Below, piece after piece: positions 1 through 10,200 of a stretch of DNA of 19,607 nt. The notes beneath the pieces are model-generated. The model ran no database searches, had not been told where the DNA came from, and was given only the letters and a program-made list of their open reading frames with translations. The number at the start of each line of letters is the position of its first letter. The first letter of the stretch is position 1. The stretch spans positions 1-19,607 of the forward strand of contig JALHDK010000008.1 of NCBI GenBank assembly GCA_022838965.1, read 5' to 3'. Both the position numbers and the translations under genes were made by a program. The stretch is from Actinomycetales bacterium. Its GTDB lineage: Bacteria > Actinomycetota > Actinomycetes > Actinomycetales > Actinomycetaceae.

Positions 1-1
1 G

Positions 2-27
2 GTCAAGTCCATTGGGGTGGTGTATTG
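2..27 (+). repeat. Left terminal inverted repeat of the IS
   Basis: This copy pairs with 1401-1426 in inverted orientation with 19 of 26 identities. The conserved inner block GTGGTGTAT is at 17-25, and AGTCC is at 6-10. It lies downstream of the transposase stop codon. Confidence 0.75.
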
Positions 28-48
28 GGTGATCCTTCTGTTTGTGGT

Positions 49-1302
49 TCAGGCGGTGAGTGCGGGCAGGTCGGGGTGGGTGATCACCTCCTGGTTGGGT
101 GAGGGGTCTTCGCCGACGCGGCGTGCGGCGGTGAGGGCGTCGAGGCCGAGGTAGCGGCGTTGTTCGGCCCATTCGTCGTGCTGTTCGGCGAGGACGGCGC
201 CGACGAGCCGGATGATGGAGTTCCGGTCGGGGAAGATCCCTACCACGTCGGTGCGACGGCGGATCTCCCGGTTGAGGCGCTCGTTGGGGTTGTTGGACCA
301 GATCTGCCGCCAGATCGCCTTCGGGAAGACGGTGAACGCGAGGATTTCCTCCCGGGCGTCCTCGAGGTGTTCACAGGAGCGGGGCAGTTTGTGTTCCAGG
401 GCGGCCAGGACCCGGTCGAACTGGGCGTGCACACTCGGGGCGTCGGGTTGGTCGAACACGGTCTGCAGCAGTGTTTTGACCCACGGCCAGGAGGATTTCG
501 GGGTCACGGCCATCAGGTTGGCGGCGTAGTGGGTGCGGCACCGCTGCCACGCCGTCCCGGGCAGGGTAGCCCCGATGGCGGCGACCAGACCGGCGTGGGC
601 GTCCGAGGTGACCAGTTTGACCCCGGTCAGGCCGCGGGCGACGAGGTCGCGGAAGAAGGTCAGCCAGCCGGCCCGGTCCTCGACCGAGGTCACCTGCACG
701 CCGAGGATCTCGCGGTAGCCGTCCGCGTTCACCCCGGTCGCGATCAGGACGGCGACCTTCACGACCCGGCCGCCCTCCCGCACCCGCATCGTCAGCGCGT
801 CCGCCGCCACGAACGTGTACGGCCCCGCGTCCAGGGGCCGGGTACGGAACTGGGTCACCTGCTCGTCCAGCTCCTTGGCCATCTGTGAGACCTGGGACTT
901 GGACAACCCGGTGATCCCCAAGGTTTGGACCAGGTGGTTCATCCGCCGCGTGGACACCCCGAGCAGGTAGCAGGTCGCCACCACCGTCGTCAGGGCCGCC
1001 TCCGCGCGGCGACGCCGCTCCAACAACCAGTCCGGGAAATACGACCCCTGGCGGAGCTTCGGGATCGCGACCTCGATCGTGCCGGCCCGGGTGTCGAAGT
1101 CCCGGCGGCGGTACCCGTTCCTGCGGTTCACCCGCCCCTCCGACACACTCCGGTACGAGGCACCACACACCGCGTCAGCGTCAGCGGACAACAGGGCGTT
1201 GATGAAGGTGGTCAGCAGGTCCCGCAACAGGTCCGGGGACGCCTGGGCGAGGTGCTCCTCCAGGAAGCGGGCAGGGTCGATATCGTGAGGGGTGACGGTC
1301 AT
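49..1302 (-). CDS. IS256-family transposase (DDE)
   Basis: This 417-residue transposase cuts and joins the ends of its own element. It has the IS256/Mutator architecture: a helical N-terminal DNA-binding part, then an RNase H-like catalytic domain. The probable catalytic triad is visible as D168 (in a DALTMRV context), D234 (in VTSDAHAGL) and E341 (in NPNERLN). The spacing is nearly the same as that known for IS256 (D167, D233, E341). The C and H expected before the insertion domain are present in the RCRTHY motif. The reading frame is undamaged, so the element could be active. The start is ATG at 1302, preceded on the minus strand by AAAGGA about 10 bases upstream. That ribosome site and start codon lie inside a long inverted repeat (listed separately), which suggests translational restraint. 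Confidence 0.93.
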   Translation of the reverse strand: MTVTPHDIDPARFLEEHLAQASPDLLRDLLTTFINALLSADADAVCGASYRSVSEGRVNRRNGYRRRDFDTRAGTIEVAIPKLRQGSYFPDWLLERRRRAEAALTTVVATCYLLGVSTRRMNHLVQTLGITGLSKSQVSQMAKELDEQVTQFRTRPLDAGPYTFVAADALTMRVREGGRVVKVAVLIATGVNADGYREILGVQVTSVEDRAGWLTFFRDLVARGLTGVKLVTSDAHAGLVAAIGATLPGTAWQRCRTHYAANLMAVTPKSSWPWVKTLLQTVFDQPDAPSVHAQFDRVLAALEHKLPRSCEHLEDAREEILAFTVFPKAIWRQIWSNNPNERLNREIRRRTDVVGIFPDRNSIIRLVGAVLAEQHDEWAEQRRYLGLDALTAARRVGEDPSPNQEVITHPDLPALTA

Positions 1303-1370
1303 CGTGACACGGTCCTTTCGAGTTTTGGTTGTGAGAGATCACTCGAAGGATCACACGATGACCGTCACCC
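1290..1370 (-). promoter_or_regulatory. Long inverted repeat enclosing the transposase RBS and start codon
   Basis: Positions 1290-1306 pair perfectly with 1354-1370 (17 bp). A second block continues the stem inwards: 1311-1323 with 1341-1352, apart from one bulged base and one mismatch. The loop is 1324-1340. The ATG (1300-1302) and the AAAGGA ribosome site (about 1312-1317, minus strand) both lie in the stem. A transcript entering from outside the element would therefore fold the start region away. A transcript starting inside the hairpin would lack the upstream arm. This is the logic known for IS10 and IS50, where folded read-through RNA is poorly translated. The regulatory role is inferred; the repeat is seen directly. 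Confidence 0.6.
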
Positions 1371-1400
1371 ACCCCGTGAGCGACACGGCCACCGCGCTAC

Positions 1401-1426
1401 CGATACACCACGCTAGGGGACTCCAC
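1401..1426 (-). repeat. Right terminal inverted repeat of the IS
   Basis: This is the inverted partner of 2-27. The shared blocks are at 1403-1411 (reading GTGGTGTAT on the minus strand) and 1418-1422 (AGTCC on the minus strand). It lies on the transposase promoter side of the element. Confidence 0.75.
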
Positions 1427-1464
1427 TAACCTCCTGTGCTGCAGACATGCCCACTCCTTTGTGA

Positions 1465-3109
<1,645 letters not shown>

Positions 3110-3157
3110 GACACAGGCGGATCCGTCGGGGCCCGCGACGACGATGCGAGGCGAGAC

Positions 3158-3937
3158 GTGGCTGATACTCACCTGTACCTGTCCCTCATCCCGGAGGCCC
3201 TGATCGGCTCGATGCTTCCGCCGGAGGCGTTCGGCAGCTACTACGCGGTCGGCATGCAGTCGCACGTGCGGGGGGAGGCCATCTTCTTCGAACTGGACCC
3301 GGGTTACCGTTCGGACGACTTCCCCTTCCACCTGCTTGACGAGCGCCTGGTCGTCCAGCCGAACGGAGCCCCGAAGCGGTCGGTGTACCTGTCGATCCAC
3401 CGGGTCCTCGAACGCATCCCCGTCTCCGCCCTCGGCCGCCTCTACCTGGTCACGAGCGACGGACGCACGCTCGGCCTCGACCGGGCGGACTACCTCCCGG
3501 ATCCCGTCGAGCAACTGCACCTCTACCAGGAGTTCTGCCCGGTCACGCCCCTGGTGGCCAGCCGGCTCGGACCGCTGGAGCTTTGCCGCGCACTGACCGA
3601 CCCGGACCACCCCATCCACGTGCCCCGGCTCGTCTTCTCGGAACTCCACCTGGGTGAACTCGCCACCGACCCGCTCCGCGGCGCCGCGCACGATCTGCCC
3701 TATTCCAACATGGCCCATCTGCGGGACGTGCTCTACGAGATGAAGCTCAACCGCACCAAGGCCGCGAAGCTCGTCCTGAAGCAGGTGAAGGAGGGCGTCC
3801 TGTATCGCATGGTCAAGGGCGGCTTCTACGTGGGCGACCAGTCCGAGTTCGCGTTCTACCGCTTCCCCGACCTCGACGAACTCGAGAACGAGCACCACAA
3901 CTGGTGGCGATCCGCGCAGGTCACCGCGCTCGAATGA
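3158..3937 (+). CDS. Conserved protein of unknown function upstream of hppA
   Basis: This 259-residue protein starts at GTG 3158, with the purine-rich GAGGCGAG just upstream. I do not recognise a named family. It appears soluble, with no signal peptide and no membrane segment. Notable parts are an N-terminal LYLSLIPEALIGSMLPPEAFGSYYAVG stretch (residues about 6-32), a middle region rich in Y, L and H residues with a single C at EFCP, and a basic segment, MKLNRTKAAKLVLKQVKEG, near residue 197. The C-terminus ends in an acidic, aromatic ENEHHNWW stretch. Codon usage fits the actinobacterial neighbours, and the gene has every sign of being real (good start, few rare codons, tidy spacing). hppA begins 68 bases after its stop on the same strand, so the two may be co-transcribed. 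A link to pyrophosphatase function is possible but unproven. Confidence 0.85.
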   Translation: MADTHLYLSLIPEALIGSMLPPEAFGSYYAVGMQSHVRGEAIFFELDPGYRSDDFPFHLLDERLVVQPNGAPKRSVYLSIHRVLERIPVSALGRLYLVTSDGRTLGLDRADYLPDPVEQLHLYQEFCPVTPLVASRLGPLELCRALTDPDHPIHVPRLVFSELHLGELATDPLRGAAHDLPYSNMAHLRDVLYEMKLNRTKAAKLVLKQVKEGVLYRMVKGGFYVGDQSEFAFYRFPDLDELENEHHNWWRSAQVTALE

Positions 3938-4005
3938 CCGAAGCGCCGGAGGTTCGCCCGCGCCCCGGCGTCACGACCCCCTCTCCCATCGTGCCTGGAG
4001 TAACC

Positions 4006-6204
4006 ATGAACGAGCCCGTCTTCTGGATCGCGCCGATCTCGGCCCTGCTCGCGCTGGCGTTCGCCCTGGTGTTCTACCGGGGCATGGTGGCGCAGGACCA
4101 GGGCACCGCGCGGATGAGGGAGATCGGCGACCACGTGCGCCGGGGCGCCATGGCCTACCTCCGTCAGCAGTACCGGGTCATGGCGGTTGCGTTCGTCGTG
4201 CTTGCGGCCGTCTTCGCCGTCCTCGCGTACGGCCTCAATGCCCAGAGCGACTGGCTCCCCTTCACGTTCCTCGCCGGTGGCCTGTTCTCGGCCCTCGCCG
4301 GATTCTTCGGCATGCAGACCGCCACCCGCGCCTCGACCCGCACGGCCGCCGCGGCGCGCACCTCCCTCCCGAACGCGCTGCGCGTCGCCTTCCGGAGCGG
4401 CGCAGTGATGGGCCTCGTGGTGGTCGGCCTGGGCCTCGGCAACATCGCCCTGTGGTTCCTCCTGGCGAACGCCCTCCTTCCCGAGGGCAGCGCCGGCGAG
4501 GGTGTCCGGATGGTTCTCGTGACGACGACGGTGCTCACCTTCGGCGTCGGGGCCTCCATGCAGGCGATGTTCGCCCGGGTGGGCGGCGGGATCTTCACCA
4601 AGGCGGCCGACGTCGGTGCCGACCTGGTGGGCAAGGTGGAGTCCGGCATCCCCGAGGACGACCCCCGCAACCCCGCGGTCATCGCGGACAACGTGGGGGA
4701 CAACGTGGGCGATGTCGCGGGCATGGGGGCGGACCTGTTCGAGTCCTACGTGGGCGCCATCCTCGCCGCCAGCGCCCTTGGCGCCGCGGCGTTCGTGGCG
4801 GATCCCGCCGTGCAGCTCAAGGCCGTGGTGGCGCCCATGGCCATCGCCGGCATCGGGATCCTGCTGTCGATCGCCGGCGTCTTCTTCGTCTCGACGAAGG
4901 AGGGCGCCACGCAGAAGGACCTGCTCTCCTCCCTCTCGCGTGGAGTGAACGCCAGCAGCATCCTCATCGTCGTCGCCGCGGCGGCCGTGCTCTGGGCGCT
5001 CGGCGTCCCGAACCTGTGGGGCATGTGGGGGGCCGTGGTCGCCGGTCTCCTCACGGGGATCGTCGTCGGGCGTGCCACCGAGTACTCGACCTCGGCGAGT
5101 TACCGCCCCACCCGCCTGATCGCGAGCCAGGCCGAGGGTGGCCCCGCCACGATCGTGATCGCCGGCGTCGGGGTGGGCATGCTCTCGACCGCGATCCCGG
5201 TGCTGGCGGTCTCCGTCGGGACGCTCGTGGCCTTCCTGCTCGCGTCCAGCTTCGACCTGGCGCAGCTGAACCTCGGCCTCTACGGTGTGGCCATCGCCGC
5301 CGTCGGCATGCTCTCGACGCTCGGCATCACCCTGGCGTCCGACGCCTACGGGCCGATCGCGGACAACGCGGGCGGCAACGCCGAGATGAGCGGTCTCGGC
5401 AGGGAGGTCCGCGCACGGACCGACGCCCTCGACTCCCTCGGCAACACCACCGCCGCGACGGGCAAGGGCTTCGCCATCGGGTCGGCTGCGCTCACCGCGC
5501 TGGCGCTCATCGCCTCCTACCTGGAGGTCATCCGGATCGAGCTGGTGCGCACGGGCGAGACGGTCCTCGAGCTGGACCACGGCGCCACGATCAGCACCGC
5601 CGAGGCCACACTCCTTGACTTCATCGACTACTTCAACGTGAACCTGTTGAACCCCACCGTGCTGATCGGGGTGCTGCTCGGCGCCATGGTCGCGTTCACG
5701 TTCAGCGGGCTGACGGTCCAGGCGGTGGGCCGGGCAGCGATCCTCATGGTCGAGGAGGTGCGCCGCCAGTTCCGCGAGGACCCCGGCATCCTCCACGGCC
5801 ACTCCCAACCCGATTACGAGCGGTGTGTCGCGATCTCCACGGTGGGAGCGCAGCGGGAGATGATCCTGCCCGCAATCCTCGCCGTCGTGACCCCGGTTGC
5901 CGTGGGGCTGCTGCTCGGTGTCGCGGGCGTCATCGGGCTGCTCATGGGAGGCCTCTCCGCCGGATTCGCCCTCGCGATCTTCCTGTCGAACTCCGGCGGG
6001 GCGTGGGACAACGCGAAGAAGTACATCGAAGAGGGTCATCACGGCGGGAAGAACTCGCGGGCGCACCGCGCAGCGGTGATCGGCGACACCATCGGCGACC
6101 CGTTCAAGGACACCTCCGGGCCGAGCCTCAACATCCTCATCAAACTGATGAGCATCGTCGCGATCGTGATGGCGGGCGTCACCGTCTCGTACAGCCTGCT
6201 GTAG
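4006..6204 (+). CDS. hppA: K+-dependent proton-pumping membrane pyrophosphatase
   Basis: This 732-residue integral membrane enzyme couples pyrophosphate hydrolysis to ion pumping across the cytoplasmic membrane; the family has about 16 membrane helices. Signature segments are all present: [15 protein letters not shown] (D202 in it), [19 protein letters not shown] from D228, [13 protein letters not shown], and the C-terminal [14 protein letters not shown] and [15 protein letters not shown]. At residues 479-488 the diagnostic segment reads [10 protein letters not shown]. Ala and Gly at the two discriminating positions mark the K+-dependent class, whereas K+-independent enzymes have Lys and Thr there. 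Proton rather than sodium specificity is assumed, not shown. ATG 4006 is preceded by GGAG at 3997-4000, and homology begins there although the frame is open upstream. A hairpin follows the stop codon. Confidence 0.95.
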   Translation: MNEPVFWIAPISALLALAFALVFYRGMVAQDQGTARMREIGDHVRRGAMAYLRQQYRVMAVAFVVLAAVFAVLAYGLNAQSDWLPFTFLAGGLFSALAGFFGMQTATRASTRTAAAARTSLPNALRVAFRSGAVMGLVVVGLGLGNIALWFLLANALLPEGSAGEGVRMVLVTTTVLTFGVGASMQAMFARVGGGIFTKAADVGADLVGKVESGIPEDDPRNPAVIADNVGDNVGDVAGMGADLFESYVGAILAASALGAAAFVADPAVQLKAVVAPMAIAGIGILLSIAGVFFVSTKEGATQKDLLSSLSRGVNASSILIVVAAAAVLWALGVPNLWGMWGAVVAGLLTGIVVGRATEYSTSASYRPTRLIASQAEGGPATIVIAGVGVGMLSTAIPVLAVSVGTLVAFLLASSFDLAQLNLGLYGVAIAAVGMLSTLGITLASDAYGPIADNAGGNAEMSGLGREVRARTDALDSLGNTTAATGKGFAIGSAALTALALIASYLEVIRIELVRTGETVLELDHGATISTAEATLLDFIDYFNVNLLNPTVLIGVLLGAMVAFTFSGLTVQAVGRAAILMVEEVRRQFREDPGILHGHSQPDYERCVAISTVGAQREMILPAILAVVTPVAVGLLLGVAGVIGLLMGGLSAGFALAIFLSNSGGAWDNAKKYIEEGHHGGKNSRAHRAAVIGDTIGDPFKDTSGPSLNILIKLMSIVAIVMAGVTVSYSLL

Positions 6205-6235
6205 ACCGGGGCGCGTCAACGCGGCGCGCCCGGTC
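6204..6235. terminator. Hairpin between convergent hppA and DHOD-like gene
   Basis: Positions 6204-6215 pair with 6225-6235, giving 11 base pairs with one bulged G. The loop is 6216-6224. The hairpin begins at the last base of the hppA stop codon and lies between convergent genes, so it could end transcription from both sides. There is no T-tract on either side, which is common in high-GC actinobacteria but makes intrinsic termination less certain. Confidence 0.5.
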
Positions 6236-6263
6236 CCGCGCGGACGGGGTCAGGCGGACGCGG

Positions 6264-7268
6264 TCAGCGGCCCAGGGTGGTCACGATCGCCCGGTACTGG
6301 GCGCGCTCGAACCCGGCCGGGTCGGGGACCGCGGCGGCAGACATGCTGCCGCAGAGCTGGCGCAGCGATGCGTAGTCGTTCGCCTCCAGCCAGGCCCGAA
6401 CCTCCTCGAGCATGCCGGTGACGTGCCGGGCGCCGTGGCGCAGCACCGCCGACGTCGTGCAGGCAACATCCGCCCCCACCAGCAGCGCCTTGAGCACGTC
6501 GGACGCGGAGTGGACCCCGGACGAGGCCGCCAGGGAGACCCCCGGCAGCTGCGGCCGCAGGATCCCGAGCCAGCGCAGGGGCAGGCGCAGGTCATCGCTC
6601 TCCGAGAGCGACAGTGCCGGCCGCACCGTGAGAGTGCCGAGGTCGATGTCGGGGGCGTAGAAACGGTTGAACAGCACAAGACCGTCCGCCCCGCGCTCCA
6701 CCACCGCCGCCGCGAAGTGCGCCACCGAGGTGTGGAACGGCGAGAGCTTGACCGCGAAGGGCACGGGGACCGCGGCCCGCACCGCCGACACGATGTCGAG
6801 CAGGCGGGCCTCCACGCCCGCCGCCGTCTCCCGGGGATCGGCGGCCACGGAGTACATGTTCAACTCGATGGCGTCGGCTCCCGCCTCCGCCAGGAGGGTG
6901 GCGTACCGCTCCCACGATCCCGGGGCGGTCGCGTTCACCGACGCGATGACCGGGATGGCCAGCGCCGCCTTCGCGCGTTCCACCAGCCTCACGTGACGCT
7001 CGGGTCCGAGGACGTACTCCGCCGCCGCCTCCGAGAGGGGCGCGCTCGCGAACTCGGGGAACTCCTCGCCGTCGTCGAGCAGGTCGGCGAGGTGGAGCTC
7101 CTCCTCGATGACGTCCTCCTCGAACAGCGACGGCAGGACGACCGCCGCGGTGCCCGCGTCCTCCAGCGCCCGGAGCCCGTCGAGGGTGCCGGTCAGCGGC
7201 CCGGCCGACGCCATGACAGGTCCGGAGAGGGGCAGGCCGAGATACCTCGTGCTCAGGTCCACGCTCAT
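6264..7268 (-). CDS. Dihydroorotate dehydrogenase-like flavoprotein
   Basis: This 334-residue protein has the FMN-binding TIM-barrel of class 1 dihydroorotate dehydrogenases. It shows the N-terminal TRYLGLPLSGPVMASAGPLTG strand, IPVIASVNATAPGSWERY, ADAIELNMYS, FAVKLSPF, the GLVLFNRFY segment, and the C-terminal phosphate-binding part LAASSGVHSASDVLKALLVGAD. It belongs to the group usually annotated 'dihydroorotate dehydrogenase-like', which is often found next to nifJ. No other pyrimidine gene is nearby, so a role in pyrimidine synthesis should not be assumed. A redox role linked to pyruvate metabolism is more plausible. The ATG at 7268 overlaps the nifJ stop by 4 bases (ATGA). GGAGGAAGG at 7272-7280 (minus strand) is a strong ribosome site inside the nifJ end, so translational coupling is expected. 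Confidence 0.9.
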   Translation of the reverse strand: MSVDLSTRYLGLPLSGPVMASAGPLTGTLDGLRALEDAGTAAVVLPSLFEEDVIEEELHLADLLDDGEEFPEFASAPLSEAAAEYVLGPERHVRLVERAKAALAIPVIASVNATAPGSWERYATLLAEAGADAIELNMYSVAADPRETAAGVEARLLDIVSAVRAAVPVPFAVKLSPFHTSVAHFAAAVVERGADGLVLFNRFYAPDIDLGTLTVRPALSLSESDDLRLPLRWLGILRPQLPGVSLAASSGVHSASDVLKALLVGADVACTTSAVLRHGARHVTGMLEEVRAWLEANDYASLRQLCGSMSAAAVPDPAGFERAQYRAIVTTLGR

Positions 7269-10200
7269 GGTCCTTCCTCCGTGCCCCCCGACGACCCGCC
7301 CTGCGGCTCGGGGGCCCGGTCCGTGTCCTCCGCCACCTGCAGCGTGCGCTCGACGCCGGCGAGCTGGCTGTAGTAGCGCCATCGTTCGTCGACGTCGCGT
7401 TGCGCGAGGCGGGCCAGAGCCTCCGCCCGCTGGGGATGGGAGCGGGCCAGCATCGCGAAGCGCGTCTCCGCCATCATGAAGTCCCGGACCGGCATCGTGG
7501 GCGCCTTGCTGTCCAGGCTCATGGGATGGGCGTGCGGCTCCGTGGCCGGGCGGTAGCGGTAGAGCGGCCAGTACCCGGAGGCGACGGCGTCGGCCTGGTG
7601 TGTCATGGATGTCGCCATGTCGATGCCGTGGGCGATGCAGGTGGAGTAGGCGATCAGGAGGGATGGCCCCGGCCATGCGGCCGCCTCGAGCATCGCGCGG
7701 ATGGTCTGCTGCTGGTTGGCACCGATGGCCAGTTGCGCGACGTACACGTCCCCGTAGGCGGCGGCGATCATGCCGAGATCCTTCTTGGGCTGCCCCTTGC
7801 CGGAGGAGGCGAACTTCGCCGTCGCGCCCCGCGGCGTCGCCTTGGACGCCTGCCCGCCGGTGTTGGAGTAGACCTCGGTGTCGAGGACCAGCACGTTGAC
7901 GTTCCGGCCCGAGCTCAGGACGTGATCGAGGCCGCCGAAGCCGATGTCGTACGCCCACCCGTCACCGCCGATGATCCACACCGCCTTCTCCACCAGTTCG
8001 TCCGCGAGCGAGACGAGGGAGACCACGTCCGGATCGGCGGGGTCGAGGCGTCCCAGCGCCTCCCGCAGCGCCGCAACCCGGGCCCGCTGGGCCTGGATGC
8101 CGGCCTCGGAGGTCTGGTCCGCGTCGAGCAGGCCGCTGACGAGGGCAGGGTCCAGCCGGTCGGCCACCGCGCCGAGGTGGCGGCGTGCCTCGGCGTGCTG
8201 ATGCTCCCAGGCGAGCCGCATCCCGAGTCCGAACTCGGCGTTGTCCTCGAACAGCGAGTTGGACCAGGCGGGTCCGCGCCCCGCAGGGTCCCGCGTGTAC
8301 GGCACGGTCGGGAGGTTGCCCCCGAAGATGGACGAGCAGCCGGTGGCATTCGCGATCACCATGCGGTCGCCGAACAGCTGGGTGAGCGTCCGGATGTACG
8401 GAGTCTCGCCACAGCCGGCGCAGGCGAGGGAGAACTCGAACAGGGGCTGCAGCTGCGCCACGCCCTTGACCTGGTCATGGCGCACGGCCGTCCGGTCGAT
8501 CTCCGGCAGGCCGAGGAAGAACCCGAAGTTGGCGCGTTCGCGCTCCCTGTGCTCGTGGGCCGGTTGCATGGTGATGGACTTGTGCCTCACCGAGGTCTTG
8601 GAGCGGGCGGGGCACACGTCCACGCAGATGCCGCACCCGGTGCAGTCGTCCGGTGCCACCTGCACGATGAGCTGGTGACCGGCGAGTGTCCGGTCCTTGT
8701 ACGGCTTCGACAGGAACGTGGAGGGAGCGTCCGCCAGCGCGTCCTGCGGGGCGAGCTTGATGCGGATCGCCGCGTGCGGACACACGACGGCGCACTTGCC
8801 GCAGTCGATGCACAGGGAGGGGTCCCAGATGGGGATCTCCTCGGCGATCGCCCGCTTCTCCCACCGCGAGGTGCCCGTGGGCCACTGGCCGTCCACGGGC
8901 AGCGCGCTCACCGGAAGAGTGTCGCCCTCGCCCCGCAGCATGGTCGCCGTGACCCGCCGCACGAAGTCCGGGGCGGAGTCCGGCAGGGGCGGCATGCGGT
9001 GCGGCTCGTCCCGATCGCGGAGCGCCGCGTCCGCCAGGCGCCAGTCCACGTGTCCGAGGGCCGCGATCGCGCCGTCGATGGCGGCGAAGTTGCGCTCGAC
9101 GACGACCCGGCCGCGCCGGCCGTAGGTCCGCTCCACCGCCTCCTTGATGCGCTCGATCGCCCGGTCCACCACGCCGGAGAGGTGGAAGAAGCAGGGCTGC
9201 ATGACCGTGTTGATGCGATTCCCGAGCCCGGCCTGGCGCGCCACCCGGGTGGCGTCCACGGTCCACAGGTCGAGTTCGCGCTCCTGGATGATGCGCCGGA
9301 CCTCGGCGGGAATGTGCTGCCAGATCTCGTCGGGTCCCCACCGCGAGTTCAGCAGGACGGTCGCACCCGGTCGGGCCACATCGACGGTGCGCATCGTGCG
9401 CAGCAGATCGAAGTGGTGCACGGCGACGAAGTCGGCCGAGTCGATCAGCCACGGCTGGTCGATGGGGTGATCGCCGAACCGCAGATGAGACACTGTCGTG
9501 GCCCCCGACTTGCGGCTGTCGTACACGAAGTACCCCTGCGCGAATCGCCCCGGTTCCTCGCCCAGGATCTTCACCGTGTTCTTCGAGGACCCCACCGTGC
9601 CATCGGAGCCGAGTCCGTGGAACACCGCGGCGAGCGACGTGCGGGGCAGCGTGAAGGCGGGGTCGGGGGCCAGCGAGAGGTGGGTGACGTCGTCGACGAT
9701 CCCCACGGTGAACTCCCGCTTCGGCTCCTCCCTGGTGAGCTCGGTGAACACCGCCGCCGCCATGCGTGGGGTGAACTCCTTGCTGGACAGGCCGTACCTG
9801 CCGCCGATGACGGTGGGCCGCGTGCCGCCGTCGACGTGGCCCGCCCCGTACTGGTCGAGCGCCGCGAGGACGTCGGCGTGCAGCGGCTCGACCGGCGCCC
9901 CCGGCTCCTTGGTCCGGTCCAGCACGGCGATGCCACGCACGGTTGCCGGCAGTGCCGCCACGAACTGCGCGGCGGGGAAGGGCCGGTAGAGGTGCACGGT
10001 CACCACGCCCACGCGCTCGCCCAGGGCCACCAGGTGTGCCACCGTCTCCCGGACCGTCGCGCTCGCCGATCCCATGACGACGACGACGCGGTCCGCGTCC
10101 GGCGCGCCGCGGTAGTCAACGAGCCCGTACCGTCGGCCCGTCCGCTCGGCGAGTTCCGCGAAGCACTCGGCGACGACGTCCGGCACCGCGCGGTGGAAGG

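Larger units (their letters stand above)
2..1426 (-). mobile_element. IS256-family insertion sequence, apparently complete
   Basis: A single intact transposase gene lies between imperfect terminal inverted repeats at 2-27 and 1401-1426. On reverse-complementing the right end, 19 of 26 positions match, including a shared AGTCC block and an uninterrupted GTGGTGTAT block. The length of about 1.43 kb is normal for the IS256 (Mutator-like) family. The exact outer tip may differ by a few bases. The left end coincides with the start of the window, so a target-site duplication cannot be tested. The insertion lies about 240 bases upstream of argG. Confidence 0.85.

Noticed and set aside
3856..6219. 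Open frame of 787 codons on the minus strand across hppA
   Set aside because: It is antisense to a clear membrane pyrophosphatase. Its translation is a run of D, H, R, G and E typical of a high-GC shadow frame, with no domain.
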